A stretch of DNA of 64,000 nt from Eleusine coracana subsp. coracana (taxonomy: Eukaryota > Streptophyta > Magnoliopsida > Poales > Poaceae), in the NCBI GenBank assembly GCA_032690845.1, contig CM064429.1, positions 22,045,807 through 22,109,806 of the forward strand, in the 5' to 3' direction. The position numbers and the translations under genes are program-made. The notes beneath the pieces are model-generated. The model ran no database searches. It was not told the DNA's origin and saw only the letters and a program-made list of their open reading frames with translations. Below are positions 11,405 to 21,714 of this stretch, piece after piece. How positions within the stretch are numbered: the first letter of the stretch is position 1; the number at the start of each line of letters is the position of its first letter.

Positions 11405-14400
11405 TGTAGGATCCTGCTTTTTGTATTGCTTGTGTTTCTATGGCAGAAAACAGCTCGAAGTCGGAGGAGCTCACCCTCCAGGATGTCCACGCACAGGTAG
11501 ATGGTCTACAAAACGACATGAAGACGATGCATGAGAGACTTGACTCTACGGTCACTTCATCGAATGAGCGTTTTGATCAACTGGACCTTGCTGATACGGC
11601 TGCCCGCACCACGCTCGCGACGATCATGACTCGTCTTGAGGCCATGTCGACGCAGCTTGGGACCATGACGACACAGCTCACGGAGTTGCAACATGCACGT
11701 GACTACGGCGCCGACTCCGAGCAGGACGACGACAATCGCCGTGGTCGTGCTCGTAGGGTACGTGTTCCTCTTAATGATTCTTTTGCCAAAATAAAATTTC
11801 GTATTCCCACTTTTAATGGCAAATATGATCCGGGTGCTTATCTTGATTGGGAATTAGAGGTTGAACAAAAATTTGCATGCCATGATTTTCCTGCTAATTT
11901 ACAAGTTAAGGCTGCTATTAGTGAATTTACTGAATTTGCTTTACTTTGGTGGCGTGAGTATAGACAAAGATATCCTGATAATATTCCAGCCACTTGGGCG
12001 CCATTAAAAACTGCTATGCGTTATCATTTTGTGCCGTCATATTATGCTAGAGATTTGCTTAATCAAATGCAGCGATTTCAACAAGGTTCCCTTTCCGTAG
12101 AGGATTATTATCAAGCTTTGCAAAAGGGTATGATTCGCTGTGGTTTAGTTGAACTGGATGATGCTGCTATGGCTCTCTTTAGGGGTGGGTTAAATCGTGA
12201 AATTCAGAATATTTTTGATTATAAACATTATGATGATATGACCACCTTATTTGAATATGCTTGTAAAGCTGAACGTGAAGTGCAGGATCGACAATCTTCG
12301 TCAAGACCTAACATTTTTGTAGGGTCCAAGACGCCTTCAGCTCCACGGTCGGCACCTCCTTCCACGCCGCGCGACCACTCCTCGACCACGTCCAAGTCGA
12401 GTGCTCCATCCAGGGCCAAATCTGCCTCGATCGTGCCATCCTCCTCGTCGTCTGGACGAGCTCGTGATATTCAGTGTCACCGTTGCCGAGGATTTGGTCA
12501 TGTGATACGCGATTGTCCAAATAAACAAACTATGTTGATTCGTGACGACGGTGGGTATTCTTCTGCTAGTGATTCTGAGGATATTCAGCAGACTATGCTT
12601 GCCACTAATCATGCAGATAATACGGAGCTTCATGTCGACTCTAGTGCCGCCGACAGGTATGCCACTCTTGTTGTGCAGCGTGTTCTTAGTACATAGGTCG
12701 TTCAGGATGAAAAGCATCAGCGCCACAACATTTTTCATATCAAAGGCGTTGTGCAAGAACGAGCGGTCCGTATAATCATCGATGGTGGCAGTTGCAACAA
12801 TTTGGCTAGTACAACCTTGGTGGAGCAGTTGTCATTGCCAAGAAGGAAGCATCCACATCCTTATCACGTTCAATGGCTTAATGATGGTGGCAAAATAAAG
12901 GTAACGCGCTCGGTACGTGTTCCTTTCTCTCTTGGCGCCTATTCTGATTTTGTAGATTGTGATGTTGTTCCAATGGAAGCATGCTCTTTGTTGCTTGGCC
13001 GTCCTTGGCAATATGATGTTGATAGTGTTCATCATGGTCGCTCCAATTATTATTCCTTCATGTTTAAGGGTCAGAAAATTGTTATTCATCCTATGACACC
13101 TGAACAAGTTCTTAAAGATGATATTGCTCGAGCGACAAAAGCTGCAAAATTGGTTACATCGCCTCCTGTTGCACCTGTTCAACATGAGATCAAATTGAAT
13201 AACCCTATCTTGCTTGCTACACGTGCTGATTTTGATGAATTACATGATGCTAATCTGCTTTGCTATGCGCTAGTTTGCTCTCGTATGCTTGTTTCACTAG
13301 ATGAGGCGCCTATGTTGCATATTCCTCCTGCTGTTGGTAACCTTTTGCAGGACTATAAAGATGTTTTTCCCGCTGAATTGCCGTCAGGTCTTCCTCCTAT
13401 TCGTGGCATAGAATATCAGATTGATTTAATTCCAGGCGCACAACTTCCTAATCGCGCTCCGTACCGCACAAATCCTGAGGAGACGAAAGAAATTCAGCGT
13501 CAAGTGCAGGCATTGCTTGATAAAGGTTACATTCGTGAGTCTCTCAGCCCTTGTTCGGTTCCTGTTTTGCTTGTTCCTAAGAAAGATGGTTCTTGGCGTA
13601 TGTGTGTAGATTGTCGTGCAATTAACAATATTACAATTCGTTATCGATATCCTATACCACGCCTTGATGATATGCTTGATGAACTTAGTGGTGCCACAAT
13701 TTTCTCTAAGGTTGATTTGCGTAGTGGTTACCATCAAATAAGAATGAAATTAGGAGATGAATGGAAAACGGCTTTTAAAACTAAATTTGGCTTGTATGAA
13801 TGATTGGTTATGCCGTTTGGATTGTCTAATGCTCCTAGCACTTTTATGCGCTTAATGAATGAAGTTCTTCGGCCTTTCATTGGAATATTTGTTGTTGTCT
13901 ATTTTGATGATATCCTTATATACAGCAAATCCATGAATGAGCATTTAGATCATTTACGTGCTGTTTTTGGTGCTTTGCGTGCTGCTCACTTGTTTGGGAA
14001 CATGGAAAAATACACTTTTTGCACGCAACGTGTTTCGTTTCTTGGATATGTTGTTACTCCACAGGGCATTGAGGTCGATAGCAGCAAGGTGGACGCCATT
14101 CAGAGTTGGCCCCAACCGACGACGGTCACACAGGTTCGCAGTTTCCTTGGTCTTGCAGGCTTCTATCGTCGTTTTGTGCGGGATTTCAGTTCTATTGCTG
14201 CACCATTACATGAGCTGACCAAGAAGGGTGCGTCATTTGAGTGGGGCGCACCACAAGACGACGCATTCAACACTTTAAAGGAACGGTTAACTCATGCTCC
14301 TCTCTTACAATTGCCTAATTTTGATAAAGTGTTTGAATTGGAATGTGATGCTAGTGGAATTGGTTTGGGTGCTGTTTTGTTGCAAGATCATAAACCCATT

Positions 14401-16179
14401 GCTTATTTTAGTGAGAAGTTAAGTGGTGCTGCTCTTAAATATTCCACTTATGATAAAGAACTTTATGCTTTAGTAAGAACTTTGCAAACATGGCAGCATT
14501 ATTTATGGCCTCGCGAATTTATTATTCATTCTGATCATGAGGCTTTGAAACATATTAGAACCCAAACTAATCTGAATCGTCGACATGCTAAATGGGTTGA
14601 ATTTATTGAATCTTTTCCATACATCATTAAACATAAAAACGGGAAGGAAAATGTGATTGCCGATGCTTTGTCTCGTCGTTATATGATGCTGTCCCAATTA
14701 GACTTTAAAATCTTTGGTTTGCAAGCTTTGAAAGATCAATATGTGAATGATGCTGATTTTCATGATATTATGATGCATTGTAAGGATGGCAAACCTTGGG
14801 GCAAATTTCATATGCAGGATGGGTTCCTGTTTCGTGCTAACAAGCTGTGTATTCCAGCTAGCTCGGTTCGTCTTTTGTTGTTACAGGAGGCGCATGGAGG
14901 TGGTCTTATGGGTCACTTCGGAGTTTTCAAGACACATGAGGTGTTGGCCGACCATTTCTTTTGGCCACGGATGCGCCGTGATGTTGAGCGCCTTGTTGCA
15001 CGCTGTACTACATGTCAAAAAGCTAAATCTCGTTTGGGTAATCATGGTTTGTATATGCCCTTGCCTGTTCCCTCTTCTCCTTGGCATGATCTTTCGATGG
15101 ATTTTGTTTTGGGATTGCCTCGCACTAAGAAGGGGAGGGACAGTATTTTTGTGGTTGTTGATCATTTCTCTAAAATGGCTCACTTTATACCTTGTCATAA
15201 AACTGATGATGCCTCAAATGTTGCTGAATTGTTCTTTAGAGAGATTGTTAGATTGCATGGAATTCCTAAAACAATTGTCTCTGATCGTGATGCTAAGTTT
15301 CTTAGTCATTTTTGGCGTTCTCTTTGGAATAAATTAGGAACTAAGCTGCTGTTTAGTACTACTTGTCATCCTCAAACTGATGGGCAAACTGAGGTAGTAA
15401 ATAGAACTTTGTCTGCTATGCTTAGAGCTGTTTTAGATAAAAATTTGAGACGCTGGGAAGATTGTTTACCTCATGTTGAATTTGCTTATAATCGTGCTAC
15501 ACATTCTGCCACTAAGATGTGTCCTTTTGAGGTTGTTTATGGCTATGTTCCTAAGGCGCCTATTGATTTGTTTGCTATTGATGCTGAAGATGAACCACAT
15601 CTTGATGCTCTTGCTCATATTGGTCACATGAAACAATTGCATGAAGAAACACAACACAACATTGCCATTGCTAATAAAAAGTATCAAGTTGCTGGTAGTA
15701 AAGGTAGAAAACATATTTCTTTTGAACCTGGTGATTTGGTTTGGTTGCACTTGCGTAAAGATAGATTTCCTACTTTGCGTCGTTCTAAACTGATGCCTCG
15801 TGCTGCTGGTCCTTTTAAAGTGCTAACCAAGATTAACGATAATGCTTATGTTCTTGACTTGCCCATGAAGTTTGGTGTTTCCACTAGTTTTAATGTTGCA
15901 GATTTGAAACCATACTTGGGTGAGGATGATGAGTTGCCGTCGAGGACGACTTCACTTCAAGAAGGGGAGGATGATGAGGACATCAACGACATACGAATAA
16001 TGACGACGGAAGATGGCGCACCAAACCAAGCTGTCACGCCTCCACCTCTCGTCGTCGCGCCTCCTCGAGTTACGGATCCATCTTCTAACGAGACGACGAC
16101 GTACAAGGGCCCAATCACTAGAGCTCGAGCCCAGGAATTGAAGACGGTTTTGATGCTAAGGAACGACGGCCCAGGATGA
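11405..16179 (+). pseudogene. Element 2 gag-pol polyprotein, leaderless, two nonsense codons
   Basis: Same polyprotein as element 1, starting at ATG 11440, with all domains in the same order. TAG at 12694-12696 (CAG elsewhere) cuts after the zinc knuckle and before the protease. TGA at 13801-13803 (TGG elsewhere) falls inside RT, upstream of YFDDIL. The PBS and nearly all of the leader are missing, so this copy could not prime reverse transcription. It differs from element 1 at roughly 16 residues in the first 418, whereas element 3 agrees with element 1 at most of those sites. The last codons lie in LTR 3. Confidence 0.92.
15959..15971 (+). other. Polypurine tract of element 2
   Basis: AAGAAGGGGAGGA immediately before LTR 3, identical to that of element 1. 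Confidence 0.85.
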
Positions 16180-16469
16180 TGTCGCCCGAAGGCCCACGTG
16201 GCCCAAGTCGCACGACTCCCTCTCCACCGCGCGCCTCTCCACTTCAGTCGGCCCTAGATGCCTCGTCCTCCCCCTATATAGTCAAGGGCTGCGCCCCTTG
16301 TAATCTTGGAGTTTTGTTTTAAGTTTAGCTTAGCTATACATCCGTCTCTCGACGTGAATTCAGAACTCCACCTTCGTGCAATACATCAGATTGCTCGCCT
16401 CTAGGGTCAACATCCACTAAATCGAAGTTATCTCCACTCGCCGAAAGATCGGGCACTTTACACCTATCA
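15972..16469 (+). repeat. LTR 3, 3' LTR of the composite, 142-bp internal deletion
   Basis: Starts TGATGAGGAC and ends CACCTATCA like the others but is 498 bp long. The text jumps near 16403 from CGCCTCTA to GGGTCAACATCC, losing about 142 bp with only one shared base at the joint. ATAAA follows at 16470-16474, pairing with 4443-4447. Confidence 0.92.
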
Positions 16470-16474
16470 ATAAA

Positions 16475-17420
16475 TGCATTAGAGAGTTTCATCATTAATG
16501 CATTAGAGAGTCTCACAAAGGTCATTGTTCGAATTTCTCACATATTCATCAAATTGGAAAAAGAGATCCTGTGGGTGAGCTTGACAAAGATGTCAATGTC
16601 GATCTTGTGGAGGAGGAGGTGGAGGTGCCGAAGCCGCCGTGGTGAGATCAACCATCCTATTTGATCTTCTGAGCATTGTGGTCGGTGCTCCCCCTACACC
16701 AGTGCATGGTCCACCCGAAGTGCTTGGAATAGAGATTGCAATGGCACTTGAGGTAGAGCTTGATGAAGCGCTTGATGAAGAGCTTTGTGTTGGTCTTGAT
16801 CCGAAGGGGTTGTAGAAGTTGTTGCAAGGAAATCTTGTGGAGGGGTCAAACAAGTTTGAGCTTGAAGCTACTTCTTTCCCTTTGCTTGAAGATGCTTTAT
16901 TGTGTTTCCTTGAATGTTCGGGTCAGTACGATGGTAATGTTTTCATTACCGTCAAGCTTGCGGTGATCTCCTCATCCTTGAAGAGTAGCCCGATCACATC
17001 ATCAACAGAATGATTCTTGTCTATTATCTGATCAAGGGTTATGTAGAGGAGCTTGCTCCTAGGGAGCAAGGTGAGGATCTTCTCGACTATCAATATCTTT
17101 GGAAGCTTGGAAGGTTCTTCAGTTGCTTCAATTTGGTTCACAATACCTCGCAAGCGAATAAGAGAGACAAGTAAGTCATCATTATCAGTAGCATGAAAAG
17201 CAAAGAACTCCTCAACAAGGGAAGTACTAGCATGATCAATAAAAGGCTCACAATCATCGTGAATACTAGTCATGCTAGAAAAGCAAGCAAGATCAAGAGA
17301 TACATCATTATCAATCACCTCATTAGGCATACTAGTAGAGCAACCTATCAAGTTGTCACTAGAAGATCTAGGCACTCACTAGAACTAAGCACATCCACAC
17401 AATCATCATCATACACATGA
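16475..17420 (-). pseudogene. copia gag remnant, right half
   Basis: Minus-strand coding remains of the copia element. 16923-17375 is an open stretch of 150 residues with a copia-gag-like helical region (a LVSLIRLRGIVNQIEA segment, then EKILTLLPRSK). 16593-16853 encodes a Ser/Pro-rich segment. Frame changes between them. No zinc knuckle was found. The assignment comes from position between the PBS side and the protease, plus the resemblance to copia gag. Confidence 0.6.
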
Positions 17421-17561
17421 TCATCAGTAAAGGTATTGACAAAGTCCACAAGAGTATCCATCAACTCATCCGGAATCATGGCATAGGTAGCTTTTCAAGC
17501 GATCATTCCATGAGCGATGACCCGGCCCCGAATGGGATGACATCCCTACTCAATACGGTCA

Positions 17562-18778
17562 TGTTGGTATTTTTAACGATCATAGACTAATCCACAAGTG
17601 CAAGGAAATACCGTTGTAGCACTTCCGTATGGAGTATGCCAAGGGTAATCAATCCAAGGAACGGTATAGGTAAATCCTAAGTTCTAGTCAATCCAAGGAC
17701 ATAAGAGATAAATGTTGGTGTAGGATAGAGAGGTTTACCTATGGGTAAGCTCCTAAATAAGTAAGATTGAGGCTCTAATTACTGCTTCGTGTATGGATTC
17801 ATGCCCAGCATACACAAGGCAACTCCGTCTTGGACTCACGTCGCAACAGAACATGGAGGAGTACAATGGATAGATAGGGTTATCACCACCTAGTACCTAC
17901 CTCTACAAATTGTGGATTGCGAGGTGATCAAAGATAATCTCTAACCTAAGCACCACGCCTAAGTTATTAATTACTATTTAGTCCAACTAGTATAAGACTA
18001 AACAACCTATGCACGATAGGACTTTGAACCCACAAGTAAATGAGGACACAACTTACTTAAACAAGATAACTGAAGAACATAAATGAACACGAAGACTTAC
18101 TTGATAAGGCAAGGCTCCATAGAGGTACAAGGTTGGAGTAGAGGGCCCACATACAAGGCTCCACTCCTAGACATCTCCTCACTCTCTCCCTAATTCTAAG
18201 TATTAAACTAGTAGTACTAACACCATTGGAGTGTGGCCCTTCTTTCTCATCTCTTTGGTGTGTGTGTGTTGAGTGGAGCTCTCCACCTCCTTTTATAGCC
18301 TCCAAAGGTCGGTAACGAAGCATCACCGCCACAGAACTCACATGCACCACCTTTAGGAAATGAACGAGGAAGCGACATATGGAAGCGTGAGCGAAATGGC
18401 CGCAAGACTAGGTCAGCTAACCAAGGGGCTAGGTCAACCGACCTGAGGGTGGCCCCCCTTGGGTTGTGCTTTCTCGAGGTGGCTTTACAGGTGGGTCCTA
18501 CCCCTAGATATTCCGTTGTTCACCCCAGGAAGTCTGAGGAATCCTGTGTTTCCACATAAGCAATCCTTGTGCTGAATTCTGATTGGCTGATTGGATATTT
18601 GCTTGGACTGATGACATGTAAATTCCCTTAATTCATGGATAAATCACCAGCACTCATATATTCACCAACAGTTGTGGAATTCATTAATAATAAACTCCTA
18701 CCGCTATGGATGTTATTTAATTCAGCACTTTTACGTAGGCAATTGACGGTCAAATTTTGTACTTAAGGGCTGTCAACA
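17562..18778 (-). mobile_element. Solo LTR (Athila/Tat-like), 1217 bp, in the copia leader
   Basis: Begins TGTTGGTATT and ends GTCAACA, with TGTTG/CAACA inverted ends. Flanks are GGTCA (17557-17561) and CGTCA (18779-18783), a 5-bp duplication with one mismatch. The first 120 bp (TGTAGCACTTC, then GGTAATCAATCC) resemble the inner end of Athila/Tat LTRs read backwards, as in the LTR at 50560, so it is likely minus-oriented. There is no internal sequence, hence a solo LTR. Confidence 0.75.
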
Positions 18779-18816
18779 CGTCACTACTCAAGGCGGTTAA
18801 GCCCTATGATGAGCAC

Positions 18817-18831
18817 TTTGCTCTGATACCA
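18817..18831 (-). other. Primer-binding site of the copia element
   Basis: On the minus strand it reads TGGTATCAGAGCAAA, two bases from the LTR end at 18834, as expected for tRNA-iMet priming in Ty1/copia elements. This fixes the orientation of the copia element. Confidence 0.85.
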
Positions 18832-18833
18832 CT

Positions 18834-20603
18834 TGTAAAGACCGAGTGACCGAGTGGAGGGGGGCTGAATCAGGAACTCACTATATGTACCAAATTCGCT
18901 CATTCCTAAAACCTAACACTCAATCAATTCCTATAGCAATTCTAACGGTGGTCACACTAGCAAGAAAATAGCCCTATGAAAGGAACAACAGCCTAACCAT
19001 ACAAGTGGATCACTCACAAGGCAATACAACTCCTATGCGAGCTAGTAAAGTAGATACACGGAAGCAAACAACATGCTAGCAAAGGAGCCTACTCATGCAA
19101 AGCTACAAGATAATCAACACAAGCAAGATAAGCACACAAGCATAAATAGCACGGTATGTAAATGCTAAAGGTAAAGCATCATAGTAAGGAGAGGATCAAG
19201 GAATGCTCATGATTTTTTCTGAGGTCTCGGAAGGATGGCGCCTTCCCCTACTCCTTGTTGGACCACTCCAGCTGGAGTACCGGTCCCTCCGCCACCAAGT
19301 GGAGTTCTCGCACATGAGCCCGCAATCACTCCCGGAGAGAAGACACGGTTGCGCCACTACTGTCACCAAGGCACAAGCTCGCCTCCCTCAAGAAGTTGCC
19401 AGACTCCCGGAGCTGACACGAACGCTCACTATTGATGCCCCTTTCACTAGCGGGCTCAAACCGTATACAAACGTGTGAAAGCCTTCAAAACCAATCATGA
19501 TAGGCTCGATCACCGACACCTAACTAGTCTAGGTCTCACCATAGACCAAGAGTAACAATCTAGATCACACCCTCAAGGACATCTTAGCCTTAGATGTGGA
19601 TAGATGCTTAAGTTACTCTTACTAGCACTCTCAAGATATCCAATATCTTCTCCTAGTGCTCCTCTCTTTTCCTCTTAGCTCCCTACAAATGCTCCTAGCA
19701 ATTCCACTGGCCATGAGGGGTCTCTAAGACCCTAGCAATGAAGTTATATAGGCTTCCAACCTCAAACTATCCATTGCTCCACGAAATCATCTTTCTGGGC
19801 CAACTGACCGTACAGTCCGGTCACTCCTTGACCAGACCGTCCGGTCTCCACAGAATGACTCCTCCAGAGCTGTTGGCTCTCTGCCCTAGCTGATCTTCTG
19901 TACTGACCGAACTGTCTGGTCTCTCCACCTTCTGCTAATTCCAGAGAGCACCCAAATCTGCACCTCTTTGTCCAGCTCCCATCCATACAGACCGGACCGT
20001 CTGCTCTCTAGACCATACCGTCCGGTCTCTATGGGCCTTCGCGCTGACAGATTCCTCATAGACTACTTTCTGATCTCCTGATGATCGTACAGTCCAGTCA
20101 CTACTAAGCTTATGTCCGGTCTCTCTGTCCAGAAGCTGAAACTTCTCGTCCCCGCTTGACTTCGTTTCCCGGCTTCTTCGAACATATCCTTGGCTTCTCC
20201 ACTATCACCTAGTGCCTGTGATTTCACTGAGCATCTATGCACATCACCGACTAGCATGACCTAGACCCCCTTGATAGTTCGGTTTTTCCTATGGACACAA
20301 ATCCCTAATAATTAGACAAGTGTTCCAAACACTTGCTCCATAGCTTGTCCTTAGCCTTGATCCATCTCCATCGATCCCATCCTCCGTCAACTCATTCATC
20401 GTTGTTACTCCATCAAGCTCATCAAGCACCACACTTGTGGTCATTGTTATCCAACGCCAAGGCAAGCATCAACAATCATCATAGAGTAGAAAAGGTTTCT
20501 TACACGCACAATACTCGTGTAGGCATTAGTCACATTTCATGTTTGTCACTCATCACCAAAACATTCATACCTCTGGGTGACCTCAATGGTCATGATCCTA
20601 ACA
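18834..20603 (-). repeat. copia 5' LTR (Sirevirus-like), about 1.77 kb
   Basis: On the minus strand it runs from TGTTAGGATCATGACC (ending at 20603) to TTTACA at 18834. GGGGGGCTGAAT near 18860 and the repeated CGG-type palindromes at 19800-20130 fit Sirevirus LTRs as I know them. The right boundary rests on the TG start alone, since the left LTR is missing and no duplication can be matched. Open frames in it are noncoding. Confidence 0.7.
19800..20130. repeat. Repeated ACCGxxCxGTCCGGT palindromes in the copia LTR
   Basis: At least seven degenerate copies of an ACCGGACNGTCCGGT-like palindrome, around 19805, 19832, 19913, 19989, 20014, 20085 and 20115. Several are paired at about 24-28 bp. Palindromic CGG-rich motifs are described for Sirevirus LTRs; their function is unsettled. 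Confidence 0.7.
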
Positions 20604-21714
20604 CCTTTTGTACTCAAACTGAGGCTCATTTATAGGGGTGTAAAGAGAGATAGATAGATAGAGAGAGGGAGAGAGAGAAAGGCTTGTCTTCCAAATCGTA
20701 GGTGTGGTCAGCGGTCTTTGTGGGTCTCGATGGCCTGGGAATCTAGTCGCTACCCGTCTTCTGAATCGTGGCGCGGTTGTCTGGTTCCTCCTATTGGAAC
20801 GAGTACCATCGTCCGTCAACTTGTTCATCATTGTTACTATTGATGGTATCGTCATGATGGTGTTGTGATTCACCCGTGAAGCATTGGCTGCATCACATCG
20901 TCATGCACCGTCCCGTCGGGCAGGACGACGATGATGGCGTAAGCGGTATGTTCCAGGGGGATTTAACCTCCTGAACTATAGTTGCATGTGTGATGGGGTA
21001 TTTAAGGCGGGGTAGTTGCCAGCCACCTGCTTCCATCCCGCTCGACCCCCTACGACTTGGGTTGATTTGTTGTGTGGTGCTTGGCGCCAAGTGTTTGGAT
21101 TGGATGTCATCCCTTCATGATAGTCTAATCAGGGTTCTCCATCCCATCACTCTCGCACAGTCAGCGCCACAGGGCTATGTCCCGTCTCAGAGGTATGGAC
21201 CATTGGTCGGGACAGGCAGGCATCGTTGTACCCGCACATGTAGCGTTGGTATCATGGGTGCGGGGTTTCCTTTCTTATCCGAAGCGTCGTCGACCCTCAT
21301 TGCGGGGATCAAGTGAGGCGGAATCCATTCGCTTCTCGTCCTTGAGGGTCGAGTGTCGTGATGTGGGCTCGACCCCTCAAGGGGGGTCAAGCAAGGCGGG
21401 TAACGTCAAGCTCGTCAAACATGGTAAAGCAAGGCACGGTGGACCGGGTCCCTTCCCAGTTGGTTGACCAGGGCATGAGTGCATTGACTGAGTGTTGTTT
21501 GGACCGCAGTTCTTCAGACCAACCGTAGAGCTTTAGTAAGCCTGTTTCTGCGGGTGTCTAATCACTAGCCACGTGGCATCACCGATATTTATCCTCGACC
21601 AAACCGGTGACCTTCCCTTCGCGCGTGAAGTCCCCTACCACTAAACCACATTGTCACTTGAGTCTACACTCCGTTCTCAATCTTTTATATTATACCTCTT
21701 TGTTGAGTTATATT
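20604..21714. other. Unassigned sequence, GA/GATA microsatellite
   Basis: About 1.1 kb outside the copia LTR. It opens with a GATA/GA-rich microsatellite (about 20645-20682), followed by moderately GC-rich sequence with no coding frame I can support. Phrases such as GGGTCGAGTGTCG and CTCGACCCCTCAAGG near 21350 form a loose inverted repeat. It may be another degraded LTR; no ends or duplications were found. Confidence 0.4.

Larger units (their letters stand above)
4448..16469 (+). mobile_element. Tandem Ty3/gypsy (CRM-like) composite, LTR-int-LTR-int-LTR
   Basis: Three direct LTRs (4448-5087, 10765-11404, 15972-16469) enclose two gag-pol regions, the middle LTR being shared. The outer ends carry the same 5-bp duplication, ATAAA, and all LTR ends are TG..CA. 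Element 1 has PBS and leader; element 2 lacks both. The chromovirus/CRM-clade call rests on the tRNA-Met-type PBS, a single gag-pol frame, the GPF-type integrase tail and a frame that runs into the 3' LTR, which I recall as a CRM trait. The composite sits in the copia element and is therefore younger than it. Confidence 0.9.
1267..20603 (-). mobile_element. Sirevirus-like Ty1/copia retrotransposon, decayed and interrupted
   Basis: Minus-strand Ty1/copia element read right to left: 5' LTR (18834-20603), PBS (18817-18831), gag remnants (16475-17420), protease, integrase and RT, in copia order. It hosts a tandem gypsy composite (4448-16469) and a solo LTR (17562-18778). Its 3' end is lost at 1266 against another LTR. 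Without the insertions about 4.3 kb of internal sequence remains. Frameshifts, stops and lost catalytic residues show it is dead. The Sirevirus assignment rests on LTR palindromes, the LTR start TGTTAGGATCATGACC and PBS TGGTATCAGAG, so it is likely rather than proven. Confidence 0.75.

Noticed and set aside
11390..11445. Element 2 read as a retrotransposed spliced leader
   Set aside because: A spliced RNA would keep the PBS upstream of the donor and lose TGTAG; the joint shows the opposite.
20333..20635. 100-residue frame in the copia LTR
   Set aside because: Lies in U3-like LTR sequence; no family resemblance.
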